From contig JAQCBH010000002.1 in the NCBI GenBank assembly GCA_027621365.1, positions 1-64,000 of the forward strand: 64,000 nt of DNA. The letters run 5' to 3'. The position numbers and the translations under genes were made by a program. A model generated the notes under the pieces. That model did not search any database, was not told the origin of the DNA, and worked only from the letters and a program-made list of their open reading frames with translations. The number at the start of each line of letters is the position of its first letter. The stretch's first letter is position 1. Of the stretch, positions 55,233 through 63,468 are shown piece by piece. The stretch comes from Bacteroidota bacterium (GTDB taxonomy: Bacteria > Bacteroidota > Bacteroidia > NS11-12g > UBA955).

Positions 55233-57245
55233 TTACCAATCATCTTCCCAATCATAGGAGTAATCATTGGGCTCTGCATCAATTAAAAATTCCAAACGGA
55301 ACCCAAAGCCCATTCCGTTCAAAGGATTCCCCAAAGCATCGGGAGCCAAATAGGGAGTTAGGGTTCCTTTGTAGTAGTACTGCAAGCTGCCTGAACGATC
55401 ATTGATATTCAAGGCTTGCTGCATACCGGCGTATGCGCTCAATCGAATCTCATCGACCAGCTGATAGCCCAAAGAAAGAGAAGACATCCAATAATTCTGA
55501 TGGGCGACGACACTAACCATACCTCGAGGATCGGGATTCAAGATGGAACTTGAAATCGGAGACCAGTGCAACTTATCGGTCAACTGACCCACTCCCACAC
55601 TGGGACTTATGACCCATTTCTCACCTACATGAAAATCAGCAAACCCTTGCAAAGAGGTGGTATTGGTACCCATCTTCAGATTACCATCTATGCCGCTGTA
55701 AACGGGCATCGCATACAAACCTTGTTCGAGGCGAAGCCCCAAATGTTCACCCCTGTAAGCAAAGGCAAATTGATAATATATGGGACTCGGCACATTCTCG
55801 AAGGGCTTGCTCAAGCCCTGAAAATGAGCAGCCATGGCAGAATAATCTGCGCCCAAAGTCCCAAAGCCTAAGGGCTCAAAAATGACCCAAGAAGATGATT
55901 CGCTATTCTCGCTGTATTCGTATTCGTCGTCGCCGTAATAAGAAGCATCCAACGTAGTATCAACCTCTAAGCCTTCTACCTGTTCACTGTGCAAAAGAGC
56001 CAGATGAAACTTTTCAGCCAACAAGGGCAATTGAGCCGAAGTGTCGCGAATGTCGAACACAAAGGTCTCGGGTTCTTCGTAACCCGTAATACTTAGAATC
56101 TCATCGCGAATGGCCTGACGTTTCGACGGATCATTGGTCGAAATGGCATCCATCTCATCTCGGTAAAACACCCCAATAGACAAAACCATGCTGTCGCTTT
56201 GGAAATAGCGCTGAGAAATGCGATTGACCACGCTGTGGTACTCGAACCATCCGCAGTCTTGTTGCTGTGGAGTAAGGCCCACGTGACAGCGCCCAAATTG
56301 ACCAAAGAACTTGGACTCAGGTTCAGCTGACAAAGCCCCCTTCAAGGTTTGGTACATGTGCTCTTCGCGCCAAGCGTATTGCTGGGCCAAGTCATCCAAC
56401 TCTTCCCAACGCTCGTATTGCTTGAGCCATCCCATGGCCTCGGCATAGCCGGCATACTCCGAACCCAACCAGTTGCGCATAGCACCATCCAGGCTGTCGG
56501 CATAACGAGTGACCAACTCACTCAAGGTGCATTCGTAATCACCATCTCCCTCAAGCCCCTGAAGGTGAGGCAATTTCTCGGTTCGGTATTCCACCTGACC
56601 TTCATCCAAAGCCATAGCACCCATCTGGTGCAGGGACTCCACGAATGACTTCAATTTATCGGGGATTCCGGTCTTCGGCAACAATTCATGGAGCCGAAGC
56701 ATGGGCAAATCGGTGAAGCGCTCAACGTCTATTCCCACGATTCGAATCTGCTTCTCAGAGGGTATATCCTTCATCCAATTGCGCATAGCACGGAACATGT
56801 CCATGTACCGGTAGCCCGTCATGCTGCGCAACACAGCCAGGGCCATGGTATCACCATCGCAGATGTAGCGGTTCATGTAGTGAGCGCGGGCCGGGCTGAG
56901 CTCAATCAAGAAGCGATTGAAGCCTTTTTGCTCGTACAAGTTTCGCATCATCACGTACTCCAACATGGAGTTGAATTTGGAATAAGAATGATTCTCACCC
57001 GTGAATACCAAGCGCGCATTTCCAACATGGGAGATGATCATATCCATTCCCGGGCTTTTCACCGAATCATCAAATCCCATATCGACCAAATAGGCCTTGG
57101 GGATTACAGGTGCTTTGGCAGCATCATTCTGACTTTCATTGCCTGCCATTTCAACCCCTGAATCTGCGGCAACGGCTGTTGTATCCATTTGGGCCCAAGC
57201 CGAAGGGCTAGCCATAAGGGCTATGGCCAAAAATATCTTTCTCAT
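55233..57245 (-). CDS. EreA/ChaN-like domain fused to an outer-membrane beta-barrel
   Basis: A 670-residue exported protein (signal peptide MRKIFLAIALMASPSAWAQ). Residues 55-425 resemble the erythromycin-esterase/ChaN superfamily: ARLVFTGENHSYSK (Glu84, His86), FNRFLIELSP (Glu115), IVGIDVERF and GRCHVGLTPQQ (His321) correspond to the core strands and active-site positions. A short acidic Tyr-rich linker (YYGDDEYEYSENSES, 436-450) leads to a region of amphipathic strands (about 455-660) ending in VRLEFLIDAEPN-type sequence (GFRLEFLID), which looks like an outer-membrane barrel. It follows a diverged paralog with an ATGA overlap. Activity and substrate unknown; the combination is unusual. Confidence 0.8.
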   Translation of the reverse strand: MRKIFLAIALMASPSAWAQMDTTAVAADSGVEMAGNESQNDAAKAPVIPKAYLVDMGFDDSVKSPGMDMIISHVGNARLVFTGENHSYSKFNSMLEYVMMRNLYEQKGFNRFLIELSPARAHYMNRYICDGDTMALAVLRSMTGYRYMDMFRAMRNWMKDIPSEKQIRIVGIDVERFTDLPMLRLHELLPKTGIPDKLKSFVESLHQMGAMALDEGQVEYRTEKLPHLQGLEGDGDYECTLSELVTRYADSLDGAMRNWLGSEYAGYAEAMGWLKQYERWEELDDLAQQYAWREEHMYQTLKGALSAEPESKFFGQFGRCHVGLTPQQQDCGWFEYHSVVNRISQRYFQSDSMVLSIGVFYRDEMDAISTNDPSKRQAIRDEILSITGYEEPETFVFDIRDTSAQLPLLAEKFHLALLHSEQVEGLEVDTTLDASYYGDDEYEYSENSESSSWVIFEPLGFGTLGADYSAMAAHFQGLSKPFENVPSPIYYQFAFAYRGEHLGLRLEQGLYAMPVYSGIDGNLKMGTNTTSLQGFADFHVGEKWVISPSVGVGQLTDKLHWSPISSSILNPDPRGMVSVVAHQNYWMSSLSLGYQLVDEIRLSAYAGMQQALNINDRSGSLQYYYKGTLTPYLAPDALGNPLNGMGFGFRLEFLIDAEPNDYSYDWEDDW

Positions 57246-59362
57246 TTTTTTACCTCTTTCTCAAACGCGAAGTCAATGACTTCTTCTACTGCTGTTGTAT
57301 CGTAATCAACGCTCTCTCCTACTCCTAAGGGAATCGAATAACTGGCTGAAATCTGATAGTAGACGCTATTGTTCACGAAGCCTGTCTCGCTGTTGATGAA
57401 TGTGCCATTGATTTTCCAACGATCGTCTGAACCATCCCAATTGTAACCCATCGAACCTTTGATTTGAACAGGACCCAATTGCAATCGAACATCGCCACCC
57501 AAGCCGTACAACCAACCGGGATTGACAATAGCGCTGACGCTATTGGCCGTAAAGTCTGGACTGCTAAAACTAGGCAAGGTGATGCGATGATCCACATAAC
57601 CCATGACCCCAGACAAACCGACCCAAAGGCCACCTTGACCACTGCGCAACGGATTTTTGGATTGATAACTGTGCGAAGGACCCAACAATCGAAACTCTCC
57701 ACCACTGCTGAACATCCAATATTGAGAGGCAAATTGAGAGGCCTCAAATTGGAAATTGGTGTAGCCAAACCCAATGGTCTGGCAAGATTTTTGGCCTTGT
57801 GAAAAACTCACCGATGCCTGACCACCCCAAGAGCTCAAGCCGGGCAACTCTTCCAATCCTCGACTGCTCAGCACCGCATTGAGGGAAGTCAAGCTTTTCA
57901 GCATCCCAAAATTCGTGGCTCCCAAACTCAACAAAACACCGGTAGCATCATCTGATTCCCAGTCGTAATATTCCATGTCGTAATCATAGTCTTCTTCATC
58001 AGAAGATTCATATCCTTCGTCTATTTGAGAATCGATGATATCACCGTCAAATAGGATGAGTGAATCTGCTTCTGGAAGGTAAATTCCCCACTGTTGAACA
58101 GCGGGGTTTTCTTTGGGCAACGTCAAGGCAAACCAACGCTGAGCTGGCCAGGCTGACTCTTGGTCAAAGCTATCAGCGTAGGCCTTTGCCATTTGCGGTT
58201 CCAATTGGGGTTTTACCTCAGTGGTATCGTATTTCGCCAACAACTTGCGCTCATAGATTTGCAGTTCAGGCTCATCAAACAAATTCATTCTCACGACGGG
58301 CAGTTTTTCGTCCAACGCACGGTCCATCAACGAGTGAAAATCGGTTTTTTCGGCTTTGGTACGAACCTCTTGACCCAGGGCCCAAGGCCATTCTCCGGCT
58401 ACAACGACTTGATCTCCCAGGTCTCGGCGATCTTTGATGTGCTGCCAAATATGCATTTGCCAATCAATGTTCACCATTGGCTCTTCGCAACCCGGACTTT
58501 CAAATTTGACGCTACTCATCAGTCGCTCCAGTTCCAAGCTATCCATTTTGACGTAAGACGCGTAGGGTCTTCCTCTCTCTGGGTAATATTCCAAAAATGC
58601 TTTCAAGGTACTTTCCATGCTAAACTCCGGATCGGGTTCTTCCATTTCGTAGTCGCTGTAATCGGCGTCTTCCTCTTCCATGCGCATCTCGTACTGCGCA
58701 TACTTCAACTTTTCCTCAAGCACCCTATTCACAGCTTTGAAAGCTTCGTGATGGGCTCTCCATTCCCAATCGCAACTCTCGTCGCTGTCGATGATCTGAA
58801 CAAAAACGAGTGCCAAGGCTTGCCACCACCACTGCCTCAACATGGGGTAAACCCGAACATGACCAGCCGTATCAAATTGGCGAATGCATTTGGCCAATTC
58901 TACCGTCATATCAGGAGCCGTTGAGGAAGGCAGCATCTTCAATCGAGCCATGTCGATAGAATCGCCGGTTTCTAGGTATCGATTGATCAACCAGGTATTG
59001 CTCGGCTGCAAAGGCACAAACAAGGCAATGTTGCGTGGACTTTCCAAGGCATTATTGGCCATAATAGCCGAGACGGCGTGCAACTTCAGCCAGCGCTGTG
59101 GGGGTCGGAAATATGGGTGCACCTGAGGAAACCAAATGGCCCCAGATTCCCAATTCAAATTTGTCGCACCCTTCATATTGGAAGGGTCTGACAGGGCAAA
59201 ATAGGCGGAGAATGGATCCAACTCCATCGAATCGGAAGGTTCAAAGTCTCTAACCTCGACATCCTCCATGACCAACGACTCTTCGGCGACTTGGCCCTGC
59301 GCAAATCCCCAACTGACAAAAGCCAGTAGACCCAGAGCCCAATTTTTATAATTCTTATTCAT
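57242..59362 (-). CDS. Diverged paralog: EreA/ChaN-like region without active-site motif, plus barrel
   Basis: About 706 residues from the ATG at 59362 (MNKNYKNWALGLLAFVSWGF signal; an ATG at 59377 adds five residues). The N-terminal half aligns in pattern with the downstream gene (for example LINRYLETGDSIDMARLKM beside MNRYICDGDTMALAVLRSM), but the GENHS active-site motif is missing, so it is probably inactive. Two very acidic stretches (EEEDADYSDYEMEEPDPEF; SSDEEDYDYDMEYYDWESDD) separate it from a C-terminal barrel-like region (about 480-690). It begins 46 bp after yicC. The pair may act as one active and one pseudo-enzyme subunit. Confidence 0.78.
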   Translation of the reverse strand: MNKNYKNWALGLLAFVSWGFAQGQVAEESLVMEDVEVRDFEPSDSMELDPFSAYFALSDPSNMKGATNLNWESGAIWFPQVHPYFRPPQRWLKLHAVSAIMANNALESPRNIALFVPLQPSNTWLINRYLETGDSIDMARLKMLPSSTAPDMTVELAKCIRQFDTAGHVRVYPMLRQWWWQALALVFVQIIDSDESCDWEWRAHHEAFKAVNRVLEEKLKYAQYEMRMEEEDADYSDYEMEEPDPEFSMESTLKAFLEYYPERGRPYASYVKMDSLELERLMSSVKFESPGCEEPMVNIDWQMHIWQHIKDRRDLGDQVVVAGEWPWALGQEVRTKAEKTDFHSLMDRALDEKLPVVRMNLFDEPELQIYERKLLAKYDTTEVKPQLEPQMAKAYADSFDQESAWPAQRWFALTLPKENPAVQQWGIYLPEADSLILFDGDIIDSQIDEGYESSDEEDYDYDMEYYDWESDDATGVLLSLGATNFGMLKSLTSLNAVLSSRGLEELPGLSSWGGQASVSFSQGQKSCQTIGFGYTNFQFEASQFASQYWMFSSGGEFRLLGPSHSYQSKNPLRSGQGGLWVGLSGVMGYVDHRITLPSFSSPDFTANSVSAIVNPGWLYGLGGDVRLQLGPVQIKGSMGYNWDGSDDRWKINGTFINSETGFVNNSVYYQISASYSIPLGVGESVDYDTTAVEEVIDFAFEKEVKK

Positions 59363-59407
59363 ATTCAAATGCTCCATTCAGAGCGAAACCCAATTGGTTG
59401 TTATAAG

Positions 59408-60292
59408 TTAAACGATATTCAGAACCTGTTCTTTTATCTGTTCCAATTTTTCCTTCATGGCCACAACGGCTTGCTGCATGGGAAAGTGATTGCTTTTCAC
59501 TCCCATGGTATTCATCTCACGTCCCATCTCTTGGGCAATGAAATTCAACTTTCGGCCCTTAGGCTCGCTTTTTAAGCAAGCTTGGAAATAATCCAAATGC
59601 TGACTCAAACGCTGCTTTTCCTCCGCGATATCCCACTTATCGAGATAGACCAACAGTTCTTGCTCAAAACGGGCATCGTCTACACCATTCTGCTTAATGT
59701 GTTCGTGCAAATTGTGGTATACCCGTTCCCGCAACCCCTCTTTCCGAGGAGCTTCTTCACTTTCTACAGTTTGCAGATCTTTCGATATGGAAGAAATCAA
59801 CTGTGCCAATTTTTGACCGGTGGCGGCCCCTTCAGAACGACGAAAATCATCCAAGGCATCGGCGGCTTGAATCAAGCATTCCTGGACTATGCCCGCCAGG
59901 GAATCATCGGCCTCTTTTTCACCTTGTTTGAGCACATCAGGATAGCGGATGACTTCTTTCAAGGGGTCTTGCAAGGGAGCACCCACGGCTGAACCCAAAT
60001 CTTGCAACACCTTCAAGTATTGCTGAGCCAAAATAAGATTGGCTTCCAGACCTTGGGATTCACCAAGTTCCCTTTGTTCCAATTTGATGTGGCAGGTGAT
60101 GGTTCCTCTTTCCAATCGCTCATTCAACAACTTACGCAAGATCGGATCCCATTCATTGAGTATTTTGGGCATGCGCAAATCAGCTTCGAAATAACGTCCA
60201 TTCAAAGCCTTGATTTCACAAAGTACCGACCAATGGTCGTTCTCCACTTTCGCACGGCCAAAGCCCGTCATGCTCTTGATTGGATCACTCAT
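59408..60292 (-). CDS. yicC: YicC-family endoribonuclease
   Basis: A 294-residue cytoplasmic protein; E. coli YicC is a metal-dependent endoribonuclease affecting small RNA stability. The N-terminal KSMTGFGRAKVE and C-terminal LNFIAQEMGREMNTMGVKSN are diagnostic. The ATG at 60292 is preceded, 4 bases away, by TATCTTCG (60297-60304), a one-mismatch -7 box; the open frame to 60706 is rejected. The usual partner gmk is not next to it. Confidence 0.95.
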   Translation of the reverse strand: MSDPIKSMTGFGRAKVENDHWSVLCEIKALNGRYFEADLRMPKILNEWDPILRKLLNERLERGTITCHIKLEQRELGESQGLEANLILAQQYLKVLQDLGSAVGAPLQDPLKEVIRYPDVLKQGEKEADDSLAGIVQECLIQAADALDDFRRSEGAATGQKLAQLISSISKDLQTVESEEAPRKEGLRERVYHNLHEHIKQNGVDDARFEQELLVYLDKWDIAEEKQRLSQHLDYFQACLKSEPKGRKLNFIAQEMGREMNTMGVKSNHFPMQQAVVAMKEKLEQIKEQVLNIV

Positions 60293-60296
60293 GCTT

Positions 60297-60304
60297 CGAA
60301 GATA
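60297..60304 (-). promoter_or_regulatory. Near-consensus -7 box of yicC
   Basis: TATCTTCG on the minus strand differs from TAnnTTTG at one base and ends 4 bases before the yicC ATG. Confidence 0.4.
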
Positions 60305-60324
60305 GGCGTGCGGCTGAAATGGGC

Positions 60325-60332
60325 TACCTTTG
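60325..60332 (+). promoter_or_regulatory. Predicted -7 box of the M28 lipoprotein gene
   Basis: TACCTTTG, a perfect TAnnTTTG, ends 8 bases before the ATG at 60341. Confidence 0.55.
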
Positions 60333-60340
60333 CCATTGCT

Positions 60341-61333
60341 ATGAGGGCCAAAACATTCCCACATTTGACCGGCTTGGTGTTGACAATTCTGGTCGTCACG
60401 GCCAGTTCCTGCTCCAGCCCTGAAACACCCGCAGAAAAAAGCCAAACCCCAACTGAGACAAGTAGCTTCAGGGAGGTCTCGGGCTTTCAAGCTGACTCGG
60501 CTTACCAGTTTGTCGCTGATCAACTCTCTTTTGGCCCTCGCGTACCTGGAACCAAAGCTCAGAAAGCATGTGCCGATTACTTGGAATCCAAGTTGCTGAA
60601 CTATGCCGACACCGTGTTGCGCCAAGATGGAACCGTTCGCACCTATGATGGCAAGCTTCTGCCTGCCATCAACCTCATTGCCAGCTTCAATTGGCAAGCC
60701 GAACACCGAATAGCGCTAGCCTCTCACTGGGACAGTCGTCCCTTTGCCGACCAAGATACCAAAAACCCCGAGGGAGCCATTTTAGGTGCCAACGACGGGG
60801 CCAGTGGTGTGGCCGTTTTGTTGGAAATCGCTCGGAATTTGAAAACCCGTCGACCCGACATCGGCATTGACATTCTCTTGTTCGATGCCGAAGATTACGG
60901 CATGTCTCAAGTAGAAAATTCTTTCTGCTTAGGCTCTCAACTTTGGGCGGCCAACCCGCATAGATCGAATTACAGAGCCGATTTTGGAGTTTTACTCGAC
61001 ATGGTAGGCGCCAAAGATGCACAGTTCTATTGGGAAGACCACAGTTATGCTTGGGGTGGTCGCATTTTGGACCACACGTGGAGAATGGCTAGCCGTTTGG
61101 GTTACGCCAAGCACTTCATCGCCCAACGTATACCTGCCATCATTGACGATCACTACTACGTATACCGAGGCACTGGAATTCCCATGATTGACATCATTCA
61201 ATACAATCCCCAAACTGGATTTGCTCCCTATTGGCACACCCACGATGACAATTTGGACGCCGTGGTTCCAGAAACGTTAAACGCCGTCGGCAACACGCTC
61301 TTTCACCTCTTGTTCAACCCTCCCAACCTCTAA
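60341..61333 (+). CDS. M28-family zinc peptidase lipoprotein (glutaminyl-peptide cyclotransferase-like)
   Basis: A 330-residue lipoprotein (Cys24 in VTASSC). Metal ligands appear in order: ASHWDSRPFAD (His), LGANDGASGVA (Asp), FDAEDYG (Glu/Asp), LLDMVGAKD (Asp) and YWHTHDDNLD (His). The arrangement fits M28 peptidases and especially bacterial glutaminyl cyclases, which convert N-terminal Gln to pyroglutamate on exported proteins. Many T9SS and periplasmic proteins of Bacteroidetes carry N-terminal Gln after signal cleavage, including several in this window. The frame opens at 60002 in yicC antisense; the ATG at 60341 gives the lipoprotein signal. Confidence 0.9.
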   Translation: MRAKTFPHLTGLVLTILVVTASSCSSPETPAEKSQTPTETSSFREVSGFQADSAYQFVADQLSFGPRVPGTKAQKACADYLESKLLNYADTVLRQDGTVRTYDGKLLPAINLIASFNWQAEHRIALASHWDSRPFADQDTKNPEGAILGANDGASGVAVLLEIARNLKTRRPDIGIDILLFDAEDYGMSQVENSFCLGSQLWAANPHRSNYRADFGVLLDMVGAKDAQFYWEDHSYAWGGRILDHTWRMASRLGYAKHFIAQRIPAIIDDHYYVYRGTGIPMIDIIQYNPQTGFAPYWHTHDDNLDAVVPETLNAVGNTLFHLLFNPPNL

Positions 61334-61335
61334 GC

Positions 61336-62055
61336 ATGAAACCCCTGCACATTTTGGCCTTTGGCGCTCACCCTGACGATGTCGAACTTTCTGCTGCTGG
61401 CACCTTGCTCAGCCACAAAGCACAAGGATTCCGCATTGGCATTTGCGACCTGTCTCGTGGAGAATTGGGCACCCGAGGAAGCGCTGATTTGCGCGATGAA
61501 GAAGCGGCCAAAAGCTCGGCTATTCTAGGGTTGGATTTCCGCACCAACTTGAATTTGGGAGATGGGTTTTTTGAAGAAACACAAGAAACACTCCTAGCGC
61601 TGATTCGGGTGATTCGTTATACCCGTCCTCAGGTTGTTTTGGCGAATGCCTTGAGCGACAGACACCCCGATCACGCGAGAGCGGCAGAATTAACCTCGAG
61701 AGCCTGTTTTTTGGCAGGATTACCCAAAATCCAAACTGAGTGGGAGGGTCAAACCCAATACGCCCACAGGCCTCAAACCGTTTACCACTACATCCAAGAT
61801 CGTTATACCGAACCCCATTTGGTCATCGACATTGGTGATCATCTGGAAACCAAGATGCAAAGCATATTGGCTTATTCGTCTCAATTCTACGACCCCAATA
61901 GCCAAGAACCCGAGACTCCCATCAGTGGTGAAGCTTTCTTGGAGGGCATTCGAGCCCGAGCTCAAGCCTTTGGCCGTCTTATTTCCTGTACATATGCCGA
62001 AGGGTTTCACACCCAAAAGCCCATTGGGGCATTGAATTTGCTTGATTTGCACTAA
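61336..62055 (+). CDS. bshB1: N-acetyl-alpha-D-glucosaminyl L-malate deacetylase BshB1
   Basis: Second step of bacillithiol synthesis: removes the acetyl group from GlcNAc-malate. The 239-residue PIG-L/LmbE fold has the zinc motif GAHPDDVELSAAGTL, with SRGELGTRGSADLR and the His-rich SDRHPDHARAAEL. Ends GALNLLDLH, as in other BshB1. The start is 2 bp after the M28 gene. bshA and bshC must be elsewhere. Confidence 0.94.
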   Translation: MKPLHILAFGAHPDDVELSAAGTLLSHKAQGFRIGICDLSRGELGTRGSADLRDEEAAKSSAILGLDFRTNLNLGDGFFEETQETLLALIRVIRYTRPQVVLANALSDRHPDHARAAELTSRACFLAGLPKIQTEWEGQTQYAHRPQTVYHYIQDRYTEPHLVIDIGDHLETKMQSILAYSSQFYDPNSQEPETPISGEAFLEGIRARAQAFGRLISCTYAEGFHTQKPIGALNLLDLH

Positions 62056-62058
62056 GCA

Positions 62059-63420
62059 ATGTCAATCAAACGCATTTTTAACACCTGCTTCATCGCACTG
62101 AGCTTTTTGTCTACAGCCTTTGGCCAAGTCAGCATCAATGAGCTGATGAAGCTCAGGCCCATTTCAGTAGGCATGCACCCCACCCCCAAATCAGCCAACA
62201 TCATTTACTTGGAAATGGGGTTTTCCCGAGCCAAGTTCATCGAAGAACTCACCGCCAATAAGCTACCCGTCGCCAACCAAATCCAGGCCATTCATTTGGT
62301 GTACACTCGGTACCGCCAAGTAGATTCCTTCAATCAGCCTGAGCTCAACCGCAAGCGCTTTGCTGAATTGCAAGCCGTATTCCCCAGCATTTTCGAAGAA
62401 TCCAACATTGAATGGCGCATTTTCGAGCAGCGCAAACCCGTCACCGAAGACGATGCGCGTCAAGCCTTTCACGGCTTTGTGGTGTATTTGAAAAATCCGC
62501 CGAACGAAGCCGAAGTAGAGAAAGAACTCAAGCGCATTGAAGCCGTACTAGAGACCTATCGCGACACCAGCACCTGGGTCCCCGAAAAAATCCTGTACCG
62601 CACCAAGAGACACCTCGAACCCACCGGGTTCTATTTGCCTCACAACAACTCCAAAAAACTGCAAGGCATGCGCTTTGAAAGTGCGGGAATTTGGATGCGC
62701 AAACCCGAGATGAAAGTGGTGGTGGACAGCATCCCATTGAAGAAAATACCGGGCTACTACCGCAAAGATGGCATCTTCGATTCTTCGTTGTTGGCCCGTA
62801 CCACCGAATACCGATCCTTGACCTCCAAGGCATGGAACGGTCGCTGGACCATCATTGCCGATGTAACCGGTTCCATGAGCCCTTACAATGCCCAGGTCAT
62901 GCTTTGGCTTCGCTACTCCACTCAGGCCTTGGAAATGGGTCGATTCTGTTTTTTCAATGATGGCGATTCCAAACCTCAGGAACTCAAATTCGTCGGCAGA
63001 ACAGGTGGTTTGTACTTTGCCGAATCCCAAGACTTCGACTCTGTCTACCGAACCATGGCCATCGCCATGAAGCATGGCATGGGCGGCGACTACCCCGAAA
63101 ACAACATTGAAGCCACGCTCTATTCTCTGAAGCGTTGGCCCGATACCGATTCGGTCTTGATGATTGCTGACAACAATGCCCCCATCAAAGACATTTCCCT
63201 GATGCAACACGTGGACAAACCCGTTTGCATCATGCTCTGCGGCGTGCACGACCAGATTCATCTGGACTACATCGAACTCGCCCGTAAAACGGGAGGCAGC
63301 TTGCTCGTCAATGGAACCGAACTCCGAAACCTGCAGGTGTTGCGTACGGGAAGCAAGGTTAAAATTGGACGGCATTGGTTCATCTACCAAAGCGACGGTC
63401 TCAAACGAATCGGAAGCTGA
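62059..63420 (+). CDS. Exported von Willebrand A-like protein of unknown function
   Basis: A 453-residue protein with a signal peptide (MSIKRIFNTCFIALSFLSTAFGQ). A von Willebrand A-type fold appears from about 262 to 420, with a metal-ion-dependent adhesion site WTIIADVTGSMSPYNAQ (Asp268, Ser272, Ser274) and a second acidic loop MGGDYPENNIEA (Asp344). The N-terminal 260 residues have no recognised domain but are charged and helical. It lies 3 bp after bshB1. Periplasmic or surface location inferred; partner unknown. Confidence 0.85.
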   Translation: MSIKRIFNTCFIALSFLSTAFGQVSINELMKLRPISVGMHPTPKSANIIYLEMGFSRAKFIEELTANKLPVANQIQAIHLVYTRYRQVDSFNQPELNRKRFAELQAVFPSIFEESNIEWRIFEQRKPVTEDDARQAFHGFVVYLKNPPNEAEVEKELKRIEAVLETYRDTSTWVPEKILYRTKRHLEPTGFYLPHNNSKKLQGMRFESAGIWMRKPEMKVVVDSIPLKKIPGYYRKDGIFDSSLLARTTEYRSLTSKAWNGRWTIIADVTGSMSPYNAQVMLWLRYSTQALEMGRFCFFNDGDSKPQELKFVGRTGGLYFAESQDFDSVYRTMAIAMKHGMGGDYPENNIEATLYSLKRWPDTDSVLMIADNNAPIKDISLMQHVDKPVCIMLCGVHDQIHLDYIELARKTGGSLLVNGTELRNLQVLRTGSKVKIGRHWFIYQSDGLKRIGS

Positions 63421-63452
63421 CAAGGCTCATGTTCCGAGACCGTAGCTTGTGT

Positions 63453-63460
63453 TACCTTTG
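63453..63460 (+). promoter_or_regulatory. Predicted -7 box of the terminal flavoprotein gene
   Basis: TACCTTTG, a perfect TAnnTTTG, ends 8 bases before the ATG at 63469. Confidence 0.55.
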
Positions 63461-63468
63461 TACCTGTT

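Noticed and set aside
60293-60706. 138-codon upstream extension of yicC
   Set aside because: It is antisense to the M28 lipoprotein gene, and the YicC family starts at KSMTGFGRA.
62548-63423. 291-codon antisense frame over the von Willebrand A-like gene
   Set aside because: Composition mirrors the real gene on the + strand and no protein family is recognised.
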